A DNA stretch of 64,000 nucleotides from Flavobacterium flabelliforme (GCF_017948675.1 NZ_JAGFBU010000008.1:1-64000), one strand, 5' to 3'. Shown: positions 1-9,314, counted from the stretch's first letter. Numbers and translations: made by a program. Notes: a model not told the origin generated them from the letters alone.

Positions 1-3
1 GAC

Positions 4-114
4 CTTAAGGTGGTTATTGCGGCGGGGCTCACCTCTTCCCATCCCGAACAGAGTAGTTAAGCCCGCCTGCGCAGATGGTACTGCAGTTATGTGGGAGAGT
101 ATGTCGTCGCCTTT
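4..114 (+). rRNA. 5S ribosomal RNA
   Basis: The sequence has the conserved 5S core (CCCATCCCGAACA near 39-51, GTGGGAGAGT near 91-100). The terminal helix pairs AAGGTG at 7-12 with CGCCTT at 108-113. It is the last rRNA gene of an rrn operon whose 16S and 23S genes lie left of the window. The exact ends are estimated to within a few bases. Confidence 0.93.
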
Positions 115-118
115 CTTT

Positions 119-152
119 AAAAACCCTGATTGTAAATAATCAGGGTTTTTTA
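119..152 (+). terminator. Terminator of the rRNA operon
   Basis: CCCTGATT at 124-131 pairs with AATCAGGG at 138-145 and a T run follows, flanked by A and T runs that extend the stem. It sits directly behind 5S rRNA. Confidence 0.85.
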
Positions 153-178
153 TTCCTTATTATAATTTTATAAATTAA

Positions 179-251
179 GGTACCTTAGCTCAGATGGTAG
201 AGCAATGGACTGAAAATCCATGTGTCCCTGGTTCGATCCCTGGAGGTACCA
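179..251 (+). tRNA. tRNA-Phe (GAA)
   Basis: Acceptor stem GGTACCT (179-185) pairs with AGGTACC (244-250), and A251 is the discriminator. The anticodon stem ATGGA/TCCAT encloses loop CTGAAAA, giving anticodon GAA. The T arm contains GGTTCGATCC. The 3' CCA is not encoded. Confidence 0.95.
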
Positions 252-260
252 CTACTAATT

Positions 261-346
261 GCTCGGATGGTGAAATTGGTAGACACGCTGGACTTAAAAT
301 CCAGTGAACAGCAATGTTCGTGCGGGTTCAAGTCCCGCTCTGAGTA
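261..346 (+). tRNA. tRNA-Leu (TAA)
   Basis: Class II tRNA with a long variable arm (TGAACAGCAATGTTCG). Acceptor GCTCGGA (261-267) pairs with TCTGAGT (339-345) through two G-T wobbles. Anticodon stem CTGGA/TCCAG encloses loop CTTAAAA, giving anticodon TAA. The 3' CCA is not encoded. It lies 9 bases behind tRNA-Phe and is probably co-transcribed with it. Confidence 0.95.
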
Positions 347-348
347 CT

Positions 349-387
349 AAAACTTCAATTGGCTTTGCTAATTGAAGTTTTTTTTTA
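349..387 (+). terminator. Terminator behind tRNA-Leu
   Basis: Perfect inverted repeat AAACTTCAATT (350-360) / AATTGAAGTTT (370-380) with a 9-base loop, followed by a run of T. It closes the tRNA pair. Confidence 0.9.
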
Positions 388-488
388 TTTTTAATTTATT
401 AAAATTTACTTGTAAGATTTTGCGGTCAACTTAAAAAGTGGTGGAAACTCTAAAGTTCAATTATTGGTTTAATTACTTCTCACTGCTA

Positions 489-2834
489 TTAAAATTGTAT
501 TTTATTTTTTGTTTTATTATTAATATCTCTATTTTTAGCATTCAATTTTTCTTGAAATTTATCCAAAGGATATTTATATTTATCCATTTTTAAGGTATTT
601 GATAATCCAGAATTCCTTCCTTTAGAAGTATAACTTTCTATTAATAATCGTGCGGATAGATAGCAAACGGTTGATTCAGCTCCTTGATTTAAATTTACAT
701 TATTCTCTTCTAAACCATCATAACATCCGCCAGTAATAGGATTATACATTATATGACCTAAGTGATTCTTTCCTAAAAACCAATCAAAAGCTATCTTCAT
801 ATATACTTTGTATTCTGTATTGCCAATAGTTTTATAAAACAAATTCAATGCATGCATCATATAACATGCTTCTATAGGTTGTTCGCCATAGCTATTAGGA
901 ACAACTCCTTTCTCATGCCATCCATCATTACTAATGATTTTGAATTGACCATCTAGGAACATTTTATCAATTAAAAAATTCATAGATTCTATTGCAATTT
1001 CTTTAGTTTTTTCTTCTGCTGTGATCAAATATGACAATAATAGCGCTTCAGGAAGAATACTATTCGCATAGGTTAACTTATGTTCAAACCAATTCCAATC
1101 TGGTGAACTAACAGAGCTATACATCGCTTGTATCTTTTGAGCCAAAATTTCAATTGTATTTTTTAATGGTAACGAAGGAAAAACACTATACCAATAATAA
1201 AACCCTTTAATGGCGAAAGCAATAGCTCTAGGAGAATTATATTTTTCTGAATTGTCTTTTACTTTTTTCAAGCATTCAGTAGCTTTCTCAGTTAGAAATT
1301 CAAGATCTTTTGATGGTGCCAGAGTAAGAAAATAACCAAGAGCCCATATAGCTCTACCATTTGCATCTTCTAAATTTTCATCACTATTTCTAGCCTCAAT
1401 TTTATTGTTTTTATCTACATAATTAATGAAATTCCCATTTGACATTTGGCATTTTTGTATGAAATTTATATAGATTTTCATGTATGCTATATCGTCTTTT
1501 TCTGCTGTAAGTTGATAGTGTTTGCAAATAGCAATTAACGCCCTTGCATTATCATCTACTGTATATCCAGAATCTAAATCTGGATCTGAAATTTTACAAA
1601 ACTGTATCATTCCAATATCTGTTGTCATTTTCTTCAAATGATCCATTTTAATTTTAGGATAAGATATTTTAATTTGGTTTAACCCTTTTGAAATCCTTTG
1701 GTATACTTCGATATGTTTTAATGCTGTATTTTCCCAAGAAGTCTTGGTAGTTTTTGCATAAGCATTCAGAGCCATTTGATTTCTTAAATTTTCATTTGCC
1801 AATAATTTGATAGTAGCGGCTGCAAATTGTTCTACATTTTGTATATCAACTAAAATACCGACATCACTGGTTAAACTCTCCATGGTATGCGGAATTTTAC
1901 TTGCTACAATAGGGCAAGAGCAACTCATAGCATATGAAAATGTACCACTAACTGCTTGATTAGGATCTTTAGATGTAAATAAATAGACATCAGTAGCTTT
2001 GAGATAATCTAAAAGTTGATTTACTTCTAAATATTCATTTACAAATCGAACATTATTTTCTAAATGCAGTTCTTTTACAATTTGCTCTAGCGAATTTCGA
2101 TATTTATCTATATTATTTTCAATTGTATTAGGATGTGTTCTCCCTAAAATTAAATAAAGAACATTTGGAAATTGTTTAACTATTTCAGGAAGCGCTTTTA
2201 GTCCCGTTTCTATACTTTTTCCTTCTCCTAAAAGCCCAAAAGTGGATAGAATAATTCTGTCTTCAAAATCAAATTTTTTCTTAGCTTCAAGAGTAGTTTC
2301 ATAATCTACTAAGTGCGTTCCGTGTGGTACAAAAGCAATACTAGTTTCAGCTAAACCATAATCTTCCATTAAGATCTGTTTGGATTTGTTTGTCATCACA
2401 AAAATAGCTTCGGAGTAGCTGATTAGCAATTGGACAATTGACTTCAAAGTTTCGTTAGGGTTTGGAATAACACTATGGAATGTGAATGCAATTGGTTTAT
2501 TAATTTCATCTAGAAAATCTAAAAGATAATCTCCATATTGACCTCCGAATAATCCGAATTCATGCTGAATATGAACCAATTTTACATCTGGATCATTATT
2601 AATTTCTGCTGCCACTTTTTTGTAAGCTTCTTTATTTTGAGAGGGCAGATGATAAGCCGAGTTTATATTAGCATCTCCTTTGAATGTTATTTCGCAAATT
2701 TCACAACTAATACTCTTGCCGTAAATTTTATCAATGGCATGAACGGTATCTTCTGTAAAAGTTGCAATACCACAATGAGTTGGAGGATATGTCGAAAGAA
2801 AAACAATTTTTGATTTTGTAGATAAAGTTTTCAT
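489..2834 (-). CDS. GT4 glycosyltransferase fused to a C-terminal helical domain
   Basis: The 781-residue cytosolic protein has no signal peptide. Residues 1-385 form a GT-B fold of family GT4: N-terminal Rossmann start (VFLSTYPPTHCGIATF), HGTH at 171-174, FGLLGEGKSIE at 199-209 as the nucleotide-sugar loop, and a family-type acidic/Ser-rich segment near 289-308. Residues about 400-735 are a separate all-helical domain with motifs such as SGYTVDDNARALIA and DANGRAIWALGYF, resembling an alpha/alpha toroid. GT4 enzymes transfer sugar from a nucleotide donor; the acceptor cannot be told. The divergent neighbour is a GH130 mannoside enzyme, which suggests a mannose-containing glycan. The fusion could couple synthesis with glycan binding or trimming, but I see no catalytic signature for the helical half. 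Confidence 0.82.
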   Translation of the reverse strand: MKTLSTKSKIVFLSTYPPTHCGIATFTEDTVHAIDKIYGKSISCEICEITFKGDANINSAYHLPSQNKEAYKKVAAEINNDPDVKLVHIQHEFGLFGGQYGDYLLDFLDEINKPIAFTFHSVIPNPNETLKSIVQLLISYSEAIFVMTNKSKQILMEDYGLAETSIAFVPHGTHLVDYETTLEAKKKFDFEDRIILSTFGLLGEGKSIETGLKALPEIVKQFPNVLYLILGRTHPNTIENNIDKYRNSLEQIVKELHLENNVRFVNEYLEVNQLLDYLKATDVYLFTSKDPNQAVSGTFSYAMSCSCPIVASKIPHTMESLTSDVGILVDIQNVEQFAAATIKLLANENLRNQMALNAYAKTTKTSWENTALKHIEVYQRISKGLNQIKISYPKIKMDHLKKMTTDIGMIQFCKISDPDLDSGYTVDDNARALIAICKHYQLTAEKDDIAYMKIYINFIQKCQMSNGNFINYVDKNNKIEARNSDENLEDANGRAIWALGYFLTLAPSKDLEFLTEKATECLKKVKDNSEKYNSPRAIAFAIKGFYYWYSVFPSLPLKNTIEILAQKIQAMYSSVSSPDWNWFEHKLTYANSILPEALLLSYLITAEEKTKEIAIESMNFLIDKMFLDGQFKIISNDGWHEKGVVPNSYGEQPIEACYMMHALNLFYKTIGNTEYKVYMKIAFDWFLGKNHLGHIMYNPITGGCYDGLEENNVNLNQGAESTVCYLSARLLIESYTSKGRNSGLSNTLKMDKYKYPLDKFQEKLNAKNRDINNKTKNKIQF

Positions 2835-3542
2835 CTTTATGTTTTTATATTTTATTAATGCTTCATTTTGAAAATACTATAAAGAATTAAAATCTTAATT
2901 TTTATATTAGTAGTATTTATATAAATCTTGAATTAGTTAACTTTAAAAATAATGTTGTACATAATGCTTAATTTCTATTTAAGCTTATGAAATATTAATT
3001 AATTTAGAGTTTATTAATGTCTTTATAAAAGATTTTGATTTTGTCAAATTCAAATACAATTTTTAAAAACTATTTTGATTTTTAATGAGCTTTTCTTTGT
3101 CAAAAACAACAAATTCTTATTTACTCATTTTAAGTTTAGTATAAAAAGGAATACTAAAGATAACAAAAAAATCTGTTTTGTAAATTTATAAATTACTACT
3201 AATTTGATTGTTACATAATTATTAGTGTATTTTATACTATTTAAATTTTAGAAATGTGAAATTTTAAAATTTGTAAAATTGAATGTAAAGTATAAATCCT
3301 ATATTTTTTTTTGTAAATTTGAAATAAGACCTTTTTGTTTAAAACTTTAGCTTGACTGCAAAAAAATCATCTTTATAATAATTATTTCTTTTAACGGATT
3401 TAATAAAAGCGATTAATAAGTTAGAGTAAATTATTTAATTCAGCCAATAGGTTCTTCTTCTTTCCTTTTAAAAAACGAGCTGTTTTAATTTAGCAAAGCT
3501 TGTTTATTTTAATAAAGTAAATTATACACTAAAAATAATTTT
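2835..3542. other. Divergent intergenic region of the GT4/GH130 pair
   Basis: This is 708 bases of very AT-rich sequence between two divergent genes with no convincing ORF. A TAAATTTG box at 3314-3321 matches the Bacteroidetes -7 element on the + strand but lies about 220 bases upstream of the GH130 start, so it would imply a long leader. I see no clear operator palindrome. Confidence 0.5.
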
Positions 3543-5009
3543 ATGCGAATTCCAGTAATACGAAAAGATATAATTTTCGCTCCTGATGCGAAACGAGTTG
3601 TAGCAAGGTATTTTATGAATGGTGATGAGCGTACACAAAATATGGTAGCTCGTATTATGTTACTCACAGAAAAACAAGTTATTGATACTTTAGAACATAC
3701 CTTGCGAGAGTTTGCGAGAAGACACCGAAATATTTCTAAAATATTTTTTTCTCACTGTGAAAAGATAAGAAGTATTATAGAAGCTATGCAAATTGATTAT
3801 AGTACTTTAACACAAGAAAGAAAAATGCTTATTGGGTCCTATTGTACAATGGAATACTCGTTAGAATCTGCTGCTTTCTTTAATCCATCAATCATTGAAG
3901 ATTTGGATCAATCCGATCTTGAAGAAGGAGAAAAAAGAGTAATTATATCGTTTCGAGCTACCGGAGAAGGTCATATTTCATCTATTGTTTTTAGAAGAGG
4001 AATTCTCGATAAAAATAATGAACTAAGAGTAATGAAAATTGGTAATCATATTGATAAAGCAGAAATAGAACATAAAACATTGTATAACAAACAACGTTTC
4101 TTAATGAAACTGCGAGAAATGAATATAAGTGATAAGTATTCACATTCTATCATGCAGGAATTACCTCAGGAATTTGAATATGCTATATTACAAAACTTAC
4201 TCAATGACGCTTTAAACGATCCATCAATAAGCCATAGTAGAAAAACTGCTCTCGAAGAGATAGTTTGGTTATCTGATTCTTTTTACGATATACAATTCAA
4301 ACATGACTCTGATATTACAGAACGCGTTATTTTTCCCATATCAGAATCCGAAAGTCGTGGAATTGAAGATGCTCGATTTGTACGATTCATAGATGATGAT
4401 AATTCAGAACGTATTATGGCCACTTATACCGCTTATAATGGCCATGTAATATTGCCAAAACTAATTTCGACTGAAGATTTTTATTCCTTTAGAGTGATGC
4501 CTTTATACGGGACCGGAGCCCAAAATAAAAATTTAGCCTTGTTTCCTAGAAAGATAAAAGGAAAATATGCGATGCTTTCTAGAATTGACGGAGTTAATAA
4601 TTATTTAATGTTTTCTGATAGACCTACTCAATGGAACAATCCTGTAATTATACAAGAGCCTAAATATACCTGGGAATTTACACAAATAGGAAATTGTGGT
4701 TCACCACTTTGGACCACCGAAGGATGGTTGGTCATTACTCATGGTGTTGGCGCTATGAGAAGATATTGTATTGGAGCTTCTTTGTTTGATTTAGAGGATC
4801 CGTCAAAAGAAATTGGTCGTCTTAAGGAACCTTTATTATCACCATTAGAGGACGAACGCGAAGGATATGTGCCCAATGTGGTTTATTCTTGTGGATCAAT
4901 AATACATAACAATAGTCTTATTTTACCTTATGCAGTTTCCGATTATTCGTCTACTTATGGTGTTGTAAATTTAGCGGATTTACTATTTGCTTTAAAAAAC
5001 AGTAAGTAA
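3543..5009 (+). CDS. GH130 family beta-mannoside phosphorylase/hydrolase
   Basis: 488 residues, cytosolic, five-bladed beta-propeller family GH130. Family signatures in order are GIEDARFVRF (E275, D276 of the conserved ED-R motif), an NLALFPRKI segment, GNCGSPLWTTEGWLVITHGV and the closing STYGVVNLADLL strand. The first ~190 residues are an extra N-terminal region typical of longer GH130 members. Family enzymes phosphorolyse or hydrolyse beta-1,2- or beta-1,4-mannosides, often releasing mannose 1-phosphate. Which linkage and whether phosphate is used cannot be settled by eye. No signal peptide is seen, so the substrate is intracellular; the divergent GT4 gene is the likely partner. Confidence 0.85.
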   Translation: MRIPVIRKDIIFAPDAKRVVARYFMNGDERTQNMVARIMLLTEKQVIDTLEHTLREFARRHRNISKIFFSHCEKIRSIIEAMQIDYSTLTQERKMLIGSYCTMEYSLESAAFFNPSIIEDLDQSDLEEGEKRVIISFRATGEGHISSIVFRRGILDKNNELRVMKIGNHIDKAEIEHKTLYNKQRFLMKLREMNISDKYSHSIMQELPQEFEYAILQNLLNDALNDPSISHSRKTALEEIVWLSDSFYDIQFKHDSDITERVIFPISESESRGIEDARFVRFIDDDNSERIMATYTAYNGHVILPKLISTEDFYSFRVMPLYGTGAQNKNLALFPRKIKGKYAMLSRIDGVNNYLMFSDRPTQWNNPVIIQEPKYTWEFTQIGNCGSPLWTTEGWLVITHGVGAMRRYCIGASLFDLEDPSKEIGRLKEPLLSPLEDEREGYVPNVVYSCGSIIHNNSLILPYAVSDYSSTYGVVNLADLLFALKNSK

Positions 5010-5194
5010 ATATAATAAGTATTCATTCTAAAAAATAGGATTTACTATTCTTTATAAATTTATAGAATTTCTGGAGGCTATTAATAAACTGCAAAAATTT
5101 AAAACAAAGCAATAATGTTTTTTACAGAATTGTTAACTGATAACAATAAGTAATTAATAAAAAAACTTAGTTCCATTTTAAGTCAATTTTTTTA

Positions 5195-5223
5195 TATATT
5201 TGTTAACCGAATGGTTAAACCAT
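5195..5223 (+). promoter_or_regulatory. Promoter -7 box overlapped by palindromic TetR operator
   Basis: TATATTTG at 5195-5202 is a perfect TAnnTTTG box. It abuts the palindrome TTAACC-GAAT-GGTTAA (5203-5218), which overlaps a second perfect palindrome ATGGTT-A-AACCAT (5211-5223). The dyads cover the expected transcription start, 14 bases ahead of the TetR gene, the classic place for autorepression. No good -33 TTG is seen. The operator role is inferred. Confidence 0.65.
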
Positions 5224-5236
5224 ATAATTAAGAATA

Positions 5237-5848
5237 ATGGCTAAGGAGAAATCAGATAATACGGAAATAGAAATATTAAATGCTGCCAAAGAGATTTTTC
5301 AGCAAAAAGGAATGGATGGTGCAAGAATGCAAGAAATTGCAGATAAGGCAAAAATAAATAAAGCCTTATTGCACTATTATTACAGAAGCAAACAATTGCT
5401 TTTTGAAGCTGTTTTCAAAAGTGCCTTTGCATTATTAGCTCCTCAATTAAATAAAGTATTGAATGATGATAGTGATTTATTTGATAAAATAAGAAAATTT
5501 ACAGACAGCTATATCTCATTTGTAATTAAACATCCTTACTTACCCAATTTTGTAATACAAGAATTAAATAAAAATCCAGAATTCATTCAAAAATTAAGAT
5601 TACAAGAAAATTTTCCTTCAATAACTACTTTTAAATTACAAGTTAGCGACGCAATCGAAAAAAAAATAATAATACCAATTCAAGCGGAACAATTATTTAT
5701 TAATATCATGTCACTGAATGTATTTCCATTTATTGCTGAACCGTTACTAACCGCTTTGATTAATGTAGATAAAAAAAAATACAATGAGATCATTCAAAAT
5801 CGCAAAATTGATGTAGCTAATTTTATTATTAATGCAATAAAAATATAA
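5237..5848 (+). CDS. TetR/AcrR family transcriptional repressor
   Basis: 203 residues with an N-terminal TetR helix-turn-helix (residues about 8-55: IEILNAAKEIFQQKG, then MQEIADKAKINKALLHYYY, then the helix KQLLFEAVF) and a helical ligand-binding region. It opens an efflux operon and its stop lies 3 bases before the TolC-like gene, so it is co-transcribed with its presumed targets. The arrangement parallels CecR/YbiH with ybhGFSR of Escherichia coli. The palindromes immediately upstream are its probable binding site. The inducer is unknown. Confidence 0.88.
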   Translation: MAKEKSDNTEIEILNAAKEIFQQKGMDGARMQEIADKAKINKALLHYYYRSKQLLFEAVFKSAFALLAPQLNKVLNDDSDLFDKIRKFTDSYISFVIKHPYLPNFVIQELNKNPEFIQKLRLQENFPSITTFKLQVSDAIEKKIIIPIQAEQLFINIMSLNVFPFIAEPLLTALINVDKKKYNEIIQNRKIDVANFIINAIKI

Positions 5849-5851
5849 ATC

Positions 5852-7102
5852 ATGAAAAAAAGGATACTACTAATATTGCTATTCGTGATTTCAATAATTT
5901 CAAATGCACAAGAAACATTGACATTAGAGGATTGTTATGCTTTAGCAACAAAAAATTATCCTTTAGCAAAACAAAAGGAATTATTGCAACAAAAATCAAA
6001 TTATGAAATTGATGCAATTACTAAAGGAAAATTACCCAAAATAGATCTCAATGCGCAAGCAACGTACCAATCTGATGTTATAGGATTTCCCAGTAAAATG
6101 CCCGGTGTAAATCCTATAAACAAAGATCAATATCGAGCGACATTAGATATAAATCAGCTACTTTATAACGGCGGAATGATTGAAGCTAATAGTGAGTTAA
6201 AACAAGCTCAAACCAAAACACAACAGCAACAAATTGAAGTGAGTTTATATCAGTTAAAAACTCGCATCCATCAATATTACTTCTCTATTTTATTACTTCA
6301 AGAAAAAAGTGAATTATTAAAATCTAAAAAGGAACTGCTGCAATCTAAAGTTCAAGAAGTTAAATCGGGAGTCAAATATGGTGCTATACTTCCTGCTTCA
6401 GAATTAATATTAGAAGCGGAACTATTAAAAATAAAACAACAATTGACAGAGATTGATTTTGAAAAAATAAAAATGACACAAAATCTTTCTGATCTAACTT
6501 TCACCAAAATAGATACACAAACAATACTTCTGGTTCCTAATTCTAATTTAGAAAACAATAGAAATAATAGACCCGAAATCGTTTTTTATAATTTACAAAA
6601 ACAACAATTAGAATTTTCCAAAAAAACCTTAGCTACATCAGTCTTGCCTAAGATAAATGCTTTCGCGCAAGCAGGTTATGGAAATCCAGGACTTAATATG
6701 CTAGATAATTCTTTTCAACCTTTTTATATTGCTGGTTTAAAAGCAAATTGGACTATTTTGGATTGGGGGAAAAATAAAACAGATTTAAAAACTTTAGATA
6801 TCGCTAAAGAAATAATTGAAACTGAAAAGGAAACATTTGAATTGAATAATAAAATGCAATTGAGGGAGATAGAAAGTGAAATAGGAAAAACAAAACAATT
6901 ATTAGAACTGGATAACAATATAATTCATGTTCGTGAAAAAATTGTTACGTCTGCCAATGCTCAAATGAAAAATGGTGTAATTACCACATCAGAATATCTA
7001 AATGAATTCAGCAATCTGTACGAAGCAAAAAATAGTTTAAAAACTCACGAAGTACAATTGGCTGCAGCCAAATCAAGCTACGAAATAACCAATGGAAAAT
7101 AA
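5852..7102 (+). CDS. TolC-family outer membrane efflux channel
   Basis: 416 residues with a Sec signal peptide (MKKRILLILLFVISIISNAQ). The start LTLEDCYALATKNYP is the standard opening of outer membrane efflux proteins, followed by two repeats of long coiled-coil helices around a short beta segment (GLKANWTILDWG near residue 300 marks the second half). It provides the outer-membrane exit duct for the adaptor and ABC transporter encoded just downstream (26 bases to the next gene). Confidence 0.88.
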   Translation: MKKRILLILLFVISIISNAQETLTLEDCYALATKNYPLAKQKELLQQKSNYEIDAITKGKLPKIDLNAQATYQSDVIGFPSKMPGVNPINKDQYRATLDINQLLYNGGMIEANSELKQAQTKTQQQQIEVSLYQLKTRIHQYYFSILLLQEKSELLKSKKELLQSKVQEVKSGVKYGAILPASELILEAELLKIKQQLTEIDFEKIKMTQNLSDLTFTKIDTQTILLVPNSNLENNRNNRPEIVFYNLQKQQLEFSKKTLATSVLPKINAFAQAGYGNPGLNMLDNSFQPFYIAGLKANWTILDWGKNKTDLKTLDIAKEIIETEKETFELNNKMQLREIESEIGKTKQLLELDNNIIHVREKIVTSANAQMKNGVITTSEYLNEFSNLYEAKNSLKTHEVQLAAAKSSYEITNGK

Positions 7103-7128
7103 AAAATTCTCTAAAAACAGAAAGTAAA

Positions 7129-8007
7129 ATGAAGAAAATAATCGTTTTAATTTTAATTATTACCGGAGTAATTTCCTGTAATACAAATAATGAAAAAGCA
7201 GATGGTTATGGGAATTTTGAAGCCACAGAAATTACTGTTTCCTCTGAAGCAAATGGAAAAATTGAATTTTTAAATCTTGAAGAAGGAGATTTAATAGAAT
7301 TTCAAAAACAAGTTGGTTTAGTTGATACCTTACAATTGTATTTATCAAAACAACAATTGATTGCTTCTAAAACTACAGTTTCCTCAAAATCAATGAATGT
7401 GCTTTCTCAAAAAAATGTTTTAATAGCACAATTGAAAACCACAGAAATAGAGAAAAATAGAATACATAATATGTTTTCTGAAAATGCAGCAACAAAGCGC
7501 CAAGTAGATGAAATTGATGGAAAAGTAAAGGTAATTGAAGAGCAAATAAAAAGTGTTGGTACACAAAATGCTCCTATCATTAGCGATTTAAAATCTATTG
7601 ATGTACAAATTCAAAAAATAGATGATCAACTTCAAAAATGCAAAATTATAAATCCAATACAGGGAACCGTTTTAACAAAGTATGCAGAAGCTGGAGAAAT
7701 AACTGCTTTTGGAAAACCTTTATATAAAATTGCGAATATTTCGGAAATGACTTTACGTGTATTTGTAAGCGAAAAACAATTACCTCAAATCAAAATAGGA
7801 CAAGAAGTTTTCGTGAAAATTGATGGTTTGAACGAAATGAAATCTTATGAAGGAACTATTTCCTGGATTGCTTCACAAGCAGAATTTACTCCAAAAATTA
7901 TACAAACTAAAGAAGAAAGAGTGAATCTAGTTTATGCTGTAAAAGTAAAAGTAAAAAATGACGGCAGTTTAAAAATTGGAATGCCGGCAGAAATGTGGAT
8001 AAAATAA
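7129..8007 (+). CDS. HlyD-type periplasmic adaptor lipoprotein
   Basis: 292 residues with a lipoprotein signal (ITGVISC, Cys17). The early beta strands GNFEATEITVSSEANGKI and VGLVDT form the first half of a barrel-sandwich (biotinyl-like) domain. A coiled-coil hairpin of about residues 75-170 follows, then NPIQGTVLTKYAEAGEI as the second half, and a beta-barrel to the end. This is the membrane fusion subunit joining the ABC pump to the TolC-like channel, equivalent to YbhG. It is tightly packed in the operon. Confidence 0.87.
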   Translation: MKKIIVLILIITGVISCNTNNEKADGYGNFEATEITVSSEANGKIEFLNLEEGDLIEFQKQVGLVDTLQLYLSKQQLIASKTTVSSKSMNVLSQKNVLIAQLKTTEIEKNRIHNMFSENAATKRQVDEIDGKVKVIEEQIKSVGTQNAPIISDLKSIDVQIQKIDDQLQKCKIINPIQGTVLTKYAEAGEITAFGKPLYKIANISEMTLRVFVSEKQLPQIKIGQEVFVKIDGLNEMKSYEGTISWIASQAEFTPKIIQTKEERVNLVYAVKVKVKNDGSLKIGMPAEMWIK

Positions 8008-8032
8008 AGCCTAAATATTTAAATAAAAAAAA

Positions 8033-8398
8033 ATGAAAAATTCAATTATAATCCTCACACTTTTTGTTTTGGTCAGCTGTAAATCGGTTCCCGTAGTACC
8101 ATTAAAAACGATGAATTTAAAAGATTTACATACCGAACAAAAAGATGTTCAAACAGCACTTTTATTTACTCCCTCTGAGAATAAAGTGATGTCTTTACAA
8201 ATTAATAAAGACAAACAACTATCAGAACACATTACAAAAGTCCCTGCTCTGCTAATTTGTGTTACCGGAAGTGGCAGTTATGGAGATGAAAGTGGTAGAA
8301 AAATTAGTTTAAAACCAGGTGATTATGTAAAAATAGAGCCAAATATAAAACATTGGGTTGACGCTTATGAAAACAGCAACTTTCTATTGGTAAAATAA
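8033..8398 (+). CDS. Cupin-like lipoprotein
   Basis: 121 residues with a lipoprotein signal (FVLVSC, Cys16). The body is a small single-domain cupin: ALLICVTGSGSYGDESGR, then LKPGDYVKIEPNIKHWVDA, matching cupin motif 2 (PGD...P...H). Only H76-like and H110-like histidines are seen, so metal binding is uncertain. It lies between the adaptor and the ATPases and its stop overlaps the next ATG (TAATG), so it is translated with the pump. Cupins are not usual parts of such pumps; a periplasmic substrate-sensing or binding role is possible but unproven. Confidence 0.7.
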   Translation: MKNSIIILTLFVLVSCKSVPVVPLKTMNLKDLHTEQKDVQTALLFTPSENKVMSLQINKDKQLSEHITKVPALLICVTGSGSYGDESGRKISLKPGDYVKIEPNIKHWVDAYENSNFLLVK

Positions 8399-9294
8399 TG
8401 AGCATCATAGTCCAAAACATATCAAAGTCCTACAAAACTAAAAAAGCAGTAGAAAACGTTTCTTTTGAAGTTAAGAAAGGGGAAATATTTGGATTAATTG
8501 GTCCAGATGGTGCAGGAAAAACAACGCTCTTCCGAATTCTAACCACACTATTAAAAGCAAATGAGGGAAATGCTTCTGTATTGGGGTTTGATGTGATAAA
8601 AGACTATAAATCTATAAGGAGTTCCGTGGGCTATATGCCTGGTAAATTCTCTTTGTATCAAGATTTAACTGTCGAAGAAAACCTTACCTTTTTTGCAACC
8701 CTATTTGGAACTTCTATCGAAGAAAATTACGATCTCATAAAAGAAATTTATATTCAAATAGAACCGTTTAAAAAACGTAGAGCGGGTGCTTTATCGGGCG
8801 GAATGAAACAAAAATTAGCCTTGTGTTGTGCTTTAATCCATGCGCCTAAAGTCCTTTTTTTAGATGAACCTACTACCGGTGTTGATCCCATTTCTAGAAA
8901 GGAATTTTGGGAAATGCTAAAAAGATTGCAACAAAAAGGAATTACTATTTTAGTTTCAACACCTTATATGGATGAAGCTTCTTTATGTGATCGAATTGCA
9001 TTGATTCAGAATGGTTTGCTTTTAAAAATTGATTCTCCAGAAAACATCACTAAAAATTATGACAAAGTAATTTATGATGTTTCCACAAAAAACAGGCATA
9101 AACTAATTCATGATTTAAAAAATTATCCAAGCCAATATAGTGTGTATACTTTTGGAGAATACATTCATTATATCGACAAGCAAATGAAGTTTAATTTAGA
9201 GGAATTACTTCAATATTTAAAGGATAAAAATCATACTGAAATAGAAATAAAAACAGCTATTGTTACTATTGAAGATGTTTTTATGGATTTATAA
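8398..9294 (+). CDS. ABC transporter ATPase (first of two)
   Basis: 298 residues. Walker A is GPDGAGKTT at 35-43 (Asp in place of the usual Asn), signature LSGGMKQ at 132-138, Walker B VLFLDEP at 152-158, and the switch region is STPYMDEA. It resembles the N-terminal half of the double ATPase YbhF; here the two halves are separate genes. A ~75-residue C-terminal extension follows the nucleotide-binding domain. With the next ATPase and the two ABC-2 permeases it should form an exporter that loads the HlyD/TolC conduit. Confidence 0.9.
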   Translation: MSIIVQNISKSYKTKKAVENVSFEVKKGEIFGLIGPDGAGKTTLFRILTTLLKANEGNASVLGFDVIKDYKSIRSSVGYMPGKFSLYQDLTVEENLTFFATLFGTSIEENYDLIKEIYIQIEPFKKRRAGALSGGMKQKLALCCALIHAPKVLFLDEPTTGVDPISRKEFWEMLKRLQQKGITILVSTPYMDEASLCDRIALIQNGLLLKIDSPENITKNYDKVIYDVSTKNRHKLIHDLKNYPSQYSVYTFGEYIHYIDKQMKFNLEELLQYLKDKNHTEIEIKTAIVTIEDVFMDL

Positions 9295-9298
9295 TTTA

Positions 9299-9310
9299 AT
9301 GGTTAAACCA
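9299..9310. promoter_or_regulatory. Second copy of the TetR operator half, inside the operon
   Basis: ATGGTTAAACCA repeats 12 of 13 bases of the palindrome at 5211-5223. It lies in the 20-base gap between the two ATPase genes, 5 bases ahead of the second start codon. An identical 12-mer in the only other short intergenic gap of the same operon is unlikely to be coding constraint, since neither site is within a gene. The role is inferred: internal operator or roadblock. Confidence 0.5.
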
Positions 9311-9314
9311 AAAA

